8,475 nt of DNA. Origin: Chloroflexota bacterium. Its GTDB lineage: Bacteria; Chloroflexota; Anaerolineae; Anaerolineales; Villigracilaceae. Numbering within the stretch: position 1 is the first letter of the stretch; each line of letters begins with the position of its first letter. The position numbers and the translations under genes were made by a program. Shown here piece by piece: positions 6,916-8,475 of the stretch. Below the pieces are notes generated by a model that worked only from the letters and a program-made list of their open reading frames with translations, did not search any database and had not been told where the DNA came from. The stretch spans positions 1-8,475 of the forward strand of contig JAJYOH010000239.1 in NCBI GenBank assembly GCA_021796315.1, read 5' to 3'.

Positions 6916-8475
6916 ATGTCATCCATTCCACGCATCAAACAATCCGCTGTCCGCCATTGGACAGATGAAGTCTATTTTCAACGGGGACAAAACTATTTTG
7001 AACAAGGAGCAATTTACGATCAGCGCCGTCAGGGAATGACGCTCAAATCCAAATGCGCTGGAACGCAGGCGCCGTTTTACCGCCAGGAAGTTTTGTTCAA
7101 TAGTAAAGGGATCGAAGCCGCCGAATGTTCCTGTCCAGTTGGCGCTGGCGGGCGATGCAAACATGCTGTGGCATTGCTCCTCACCTGGGTGAACGATCCC
7201 GATTCATTCAAGGAAGTGGAAGCAAGTGACGCGGCTCTCGAAAAACGCTCCAAAGCCGAATTGATCGCCCTCATCCAACAAATGCTCGAGCAGGAACCAG
7301 AACTCGAATCTCTGCTGGATTTGCCTTTCTCGGCGGAGGAAAGCAAACCGCTCGACCTCAAAGCCGTTCGCAGGCAGGCGCAACAGGCATTTCGTGGATC
7401 AGGCTATTATGACGAGTGGGTGGACACACGTGAAATCGAAAGGAATCTGAATCCTCTCTTTAAACTCGCAGAAGATTACTTCGCGCGCAACGACGCGAAC
7501 AACACCGCCTCAATCTATGAGACTGTCATCGAAACCATTATGGTTAACGAAGATGTGGCTCTCGCAGACGAAGATGGGGATTTGCTGGGTGTCGTATTCG
7601 ATTGCGCCGAATCACTGGGAAAATGCCTCAGTGAAATAACCGACTCGAAAAAGCGGAAAGAGATTCTTCAAGCCCTTTTCAGTGCGTATGAATGGGACAA
7701 AATCAAAACAGGCGGCGTCGGCGCGGCAGATTGCGTGCCTGAGATTCTTATATCCCAAACAACGTCTGAAGAGAAGAGGCAAATCGCAAAATGGACGCGC
7801 GAGATCATGCCGAAGGGCAAGGAATGGAGCGATGGCTATCATCGCGAAGTTCTTGGCAGACTGTTACTTGACCTCGAAGCAGATGACCTCGACGATGAAG
7901 CCTATCTAAAGATCTGCCGCGAAACTGGGCGTCTGAATGATTTGATCGAGCGTTTGCTCAAACTCAAAAGGATTAAAGATGCCGAGGACGCTGCCAAAGC
8001 CGCCGAAGATTATCCACTGTTACAAACGTTGGGTGTTTTTGTAAAGCACAAACAAGCCGACCTCGCCGAAAAACTTGTCATCGAACGATTGGAACAAATC
8101 AAAGACACCCGCTTGCTGGAATGGCTTTCAGAAAGGCTCAAAGAACGGGGCGATTTGGCAGGTTCGTTGCAATTGGAGGAACGTCTTTTCTGGCGGCATC
8201 CCAATATTGATCAATACAAGAAACTTTGTAAACCCGCAAAGCAACTCAACAGATGGGATGAACTGCGTGCACAAATTGTTGCCGAACTTGAAAAGAAAAA
8301 GGATTTTGGTTTACTGATCAACATCCATCTTCACGACAAAGAAGTCGGATTGGCGCTTGCGACGCTTGGCAGACTGCCAGAACAATGGATGGCTCATTCG
8401 TTGAGAATCGAAGTCGCCAAAGCAGCAAAGACAGAATACCCGCGAGAATCCATCGGCTTGTACAGTGAAGCGGCG
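6916..8475 (+). CDS. SWIM zinc-finger family protein (partial, runs off right edge)
   Basis: The frame is open for 520 codons with no stop before the window ends. A ribosome site (GAGGTGA) lies just before the ATG. The N-terminus (SVRHWTDEVYFQRGQNYFEQGAI) and the zinc finger C71-x-C73-x7-C81-x-H83 (ECSCPVGAGGRCKHAVALL) match the CxCxnCxH SWIM signature. SWIM fingers bind DNA or partner proteins and occur with SNF2 helicases and transposases. After a linker (about 95-150), the rest is a long helical repeat-like array of alternating hydrophobic and charged helices (for example KLAEDYFARNDANNTASIYE, RLNDLIERLLKLKRIKDAED). It resembles a TPR/HEAT-type solenoid and fits a protein-interaction scaffold. 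It is transcribed away from the minus-strand block from its own strong promoter. I see no enzymatic motif in the visible part. Family assignment is firm; the cellular role is unknown. Confidence 0.9.
   Translation, partial: MSSIPRIKQSAVRHWTDEVYFQRGQNYFEQGAIYDQRRQGMTLKSKCAGTQAPFYRQEVLFNSKGIEAAECSCPVGAGGRCKHAVALLLTWVNDPDSFKEVEASDAALEKRSKAELIALIQQMLEQEPELESLLDLPFSAEESKPLDLKAVRRQAQQAFRGSGYYDEWVDTREIERNLNPLFKLAEDYFARNDANNTASIYETVIETIMVNEDVALADEDGDLLGVVFDCAESLGKCLSEITDSKKRKEILQALFSAYEWDKIKTGGVGAADCVPEILISQTTSEEKRQIAKWTREIMPKGKEWSDGYHREVLGRLLLDLEADDLDDEAYLKICRETGRLNDLIERLLKLKRIKDAEDAAKAAEDYPLLQTLGVFVKHKQADLAEKLVIERLEQIKDTRLLEWLSERLKERGDLAGSLQLEERLFWRHPNIDQYKKLCKPAKQLNRWDELRAQIVAELEKKKDFGLLINIHLHDKEVGLALATLGRLPEQWMAHSLRIEVAKAAKTEYPRESIGLYSEAA

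Noticed and set aside
7077..7361. 94-codon minus-strand frame opposite the SWIM gene
   Set aside because: The plus strand encodes the SWIM zinc finger here and stays open for 520 codons. The antisense frame is serine/alanine-rich shadow sequence.
1..8475. Insertion sequence, CRISPR array or tRNA
   Set aside because: I saw no transposase motifs, regularly spaced repeats or tRNA-like cloverleaf on either strand. The pRiA4b-like gene alone does not show mobility.

Overview
This window reads as a bacterial accessory region of roughly even base composition. It has no rRNA, tRNA, CRISPR array or recognisable transposase. Several families seen here (a pRiA4b ORF-3-like protein, a SWIM zinc-finger protein, a primase-helicase, and two uncharacterised proteins that from memory occur in Chloroflexota, cyanobacteria and actinobacteria) suggest an environmental bacterium. 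Chloroflexota is my best guess, at low confidence, because nothing here is taxonomically diagnostic.

Layout. Positions 1-64 hold the tail of a plus-strand gene, followed by a clear intrinsic terminator (89-119). A sigma70-like promoter (172-201) then drives a plus-strand protein (241-966) of unknown N-terminal fold with an excisionase/MerR-type helix-turn-helix at its C-terminus. It converges, with a 2-base gap, on a large minus-strand block reaching back to 6786. In transcription order (right to left) this block is: a small conserved gene split by an in-frame amber codon (6786-6256); a pRiA4b ORF-3-like protein (6304-5720); a zinc-ribbon protein (5705-4857, possible GTG start at 5720); a possible 43-residue ORF (4818-4687); a 370-residue uncharacterised protein with a helical, partly coiled-coil C-terminal half (4683-3571); and an AEP primase-SF2 helicase fusion of about 830 residues (3461-969). 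The gaps are short enough for one operon, starting from a TATAAT element at 6815-6810.

A SWIM zinc-finger protein starts at 6916 on the plus strand and runs off the right edge. It has a textbook promoter (TTGACA, 17 bases, TACAAT) arranged back to back with the minus-strand promoter.

Working together. The primase-helicase resembles the AEP-helicase proteins annotated as parts of 'TOTE conflict systems', so a role against foreign nucleic acid is plausible. The surrounding proteins carry several metal-binding motifs (SWIM, a CPxC zinc ribbon, a CxxxxCxC motif) and protein-interaction or helical regions, but no obvious nuclease, protease or toxin. A combined defence or nucleic-acid-handling function for the cassette is inference. 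The best-supported oddity is the amber codon, which splits an otherwise continuous reading frame whose two halves both look like one conserved family.
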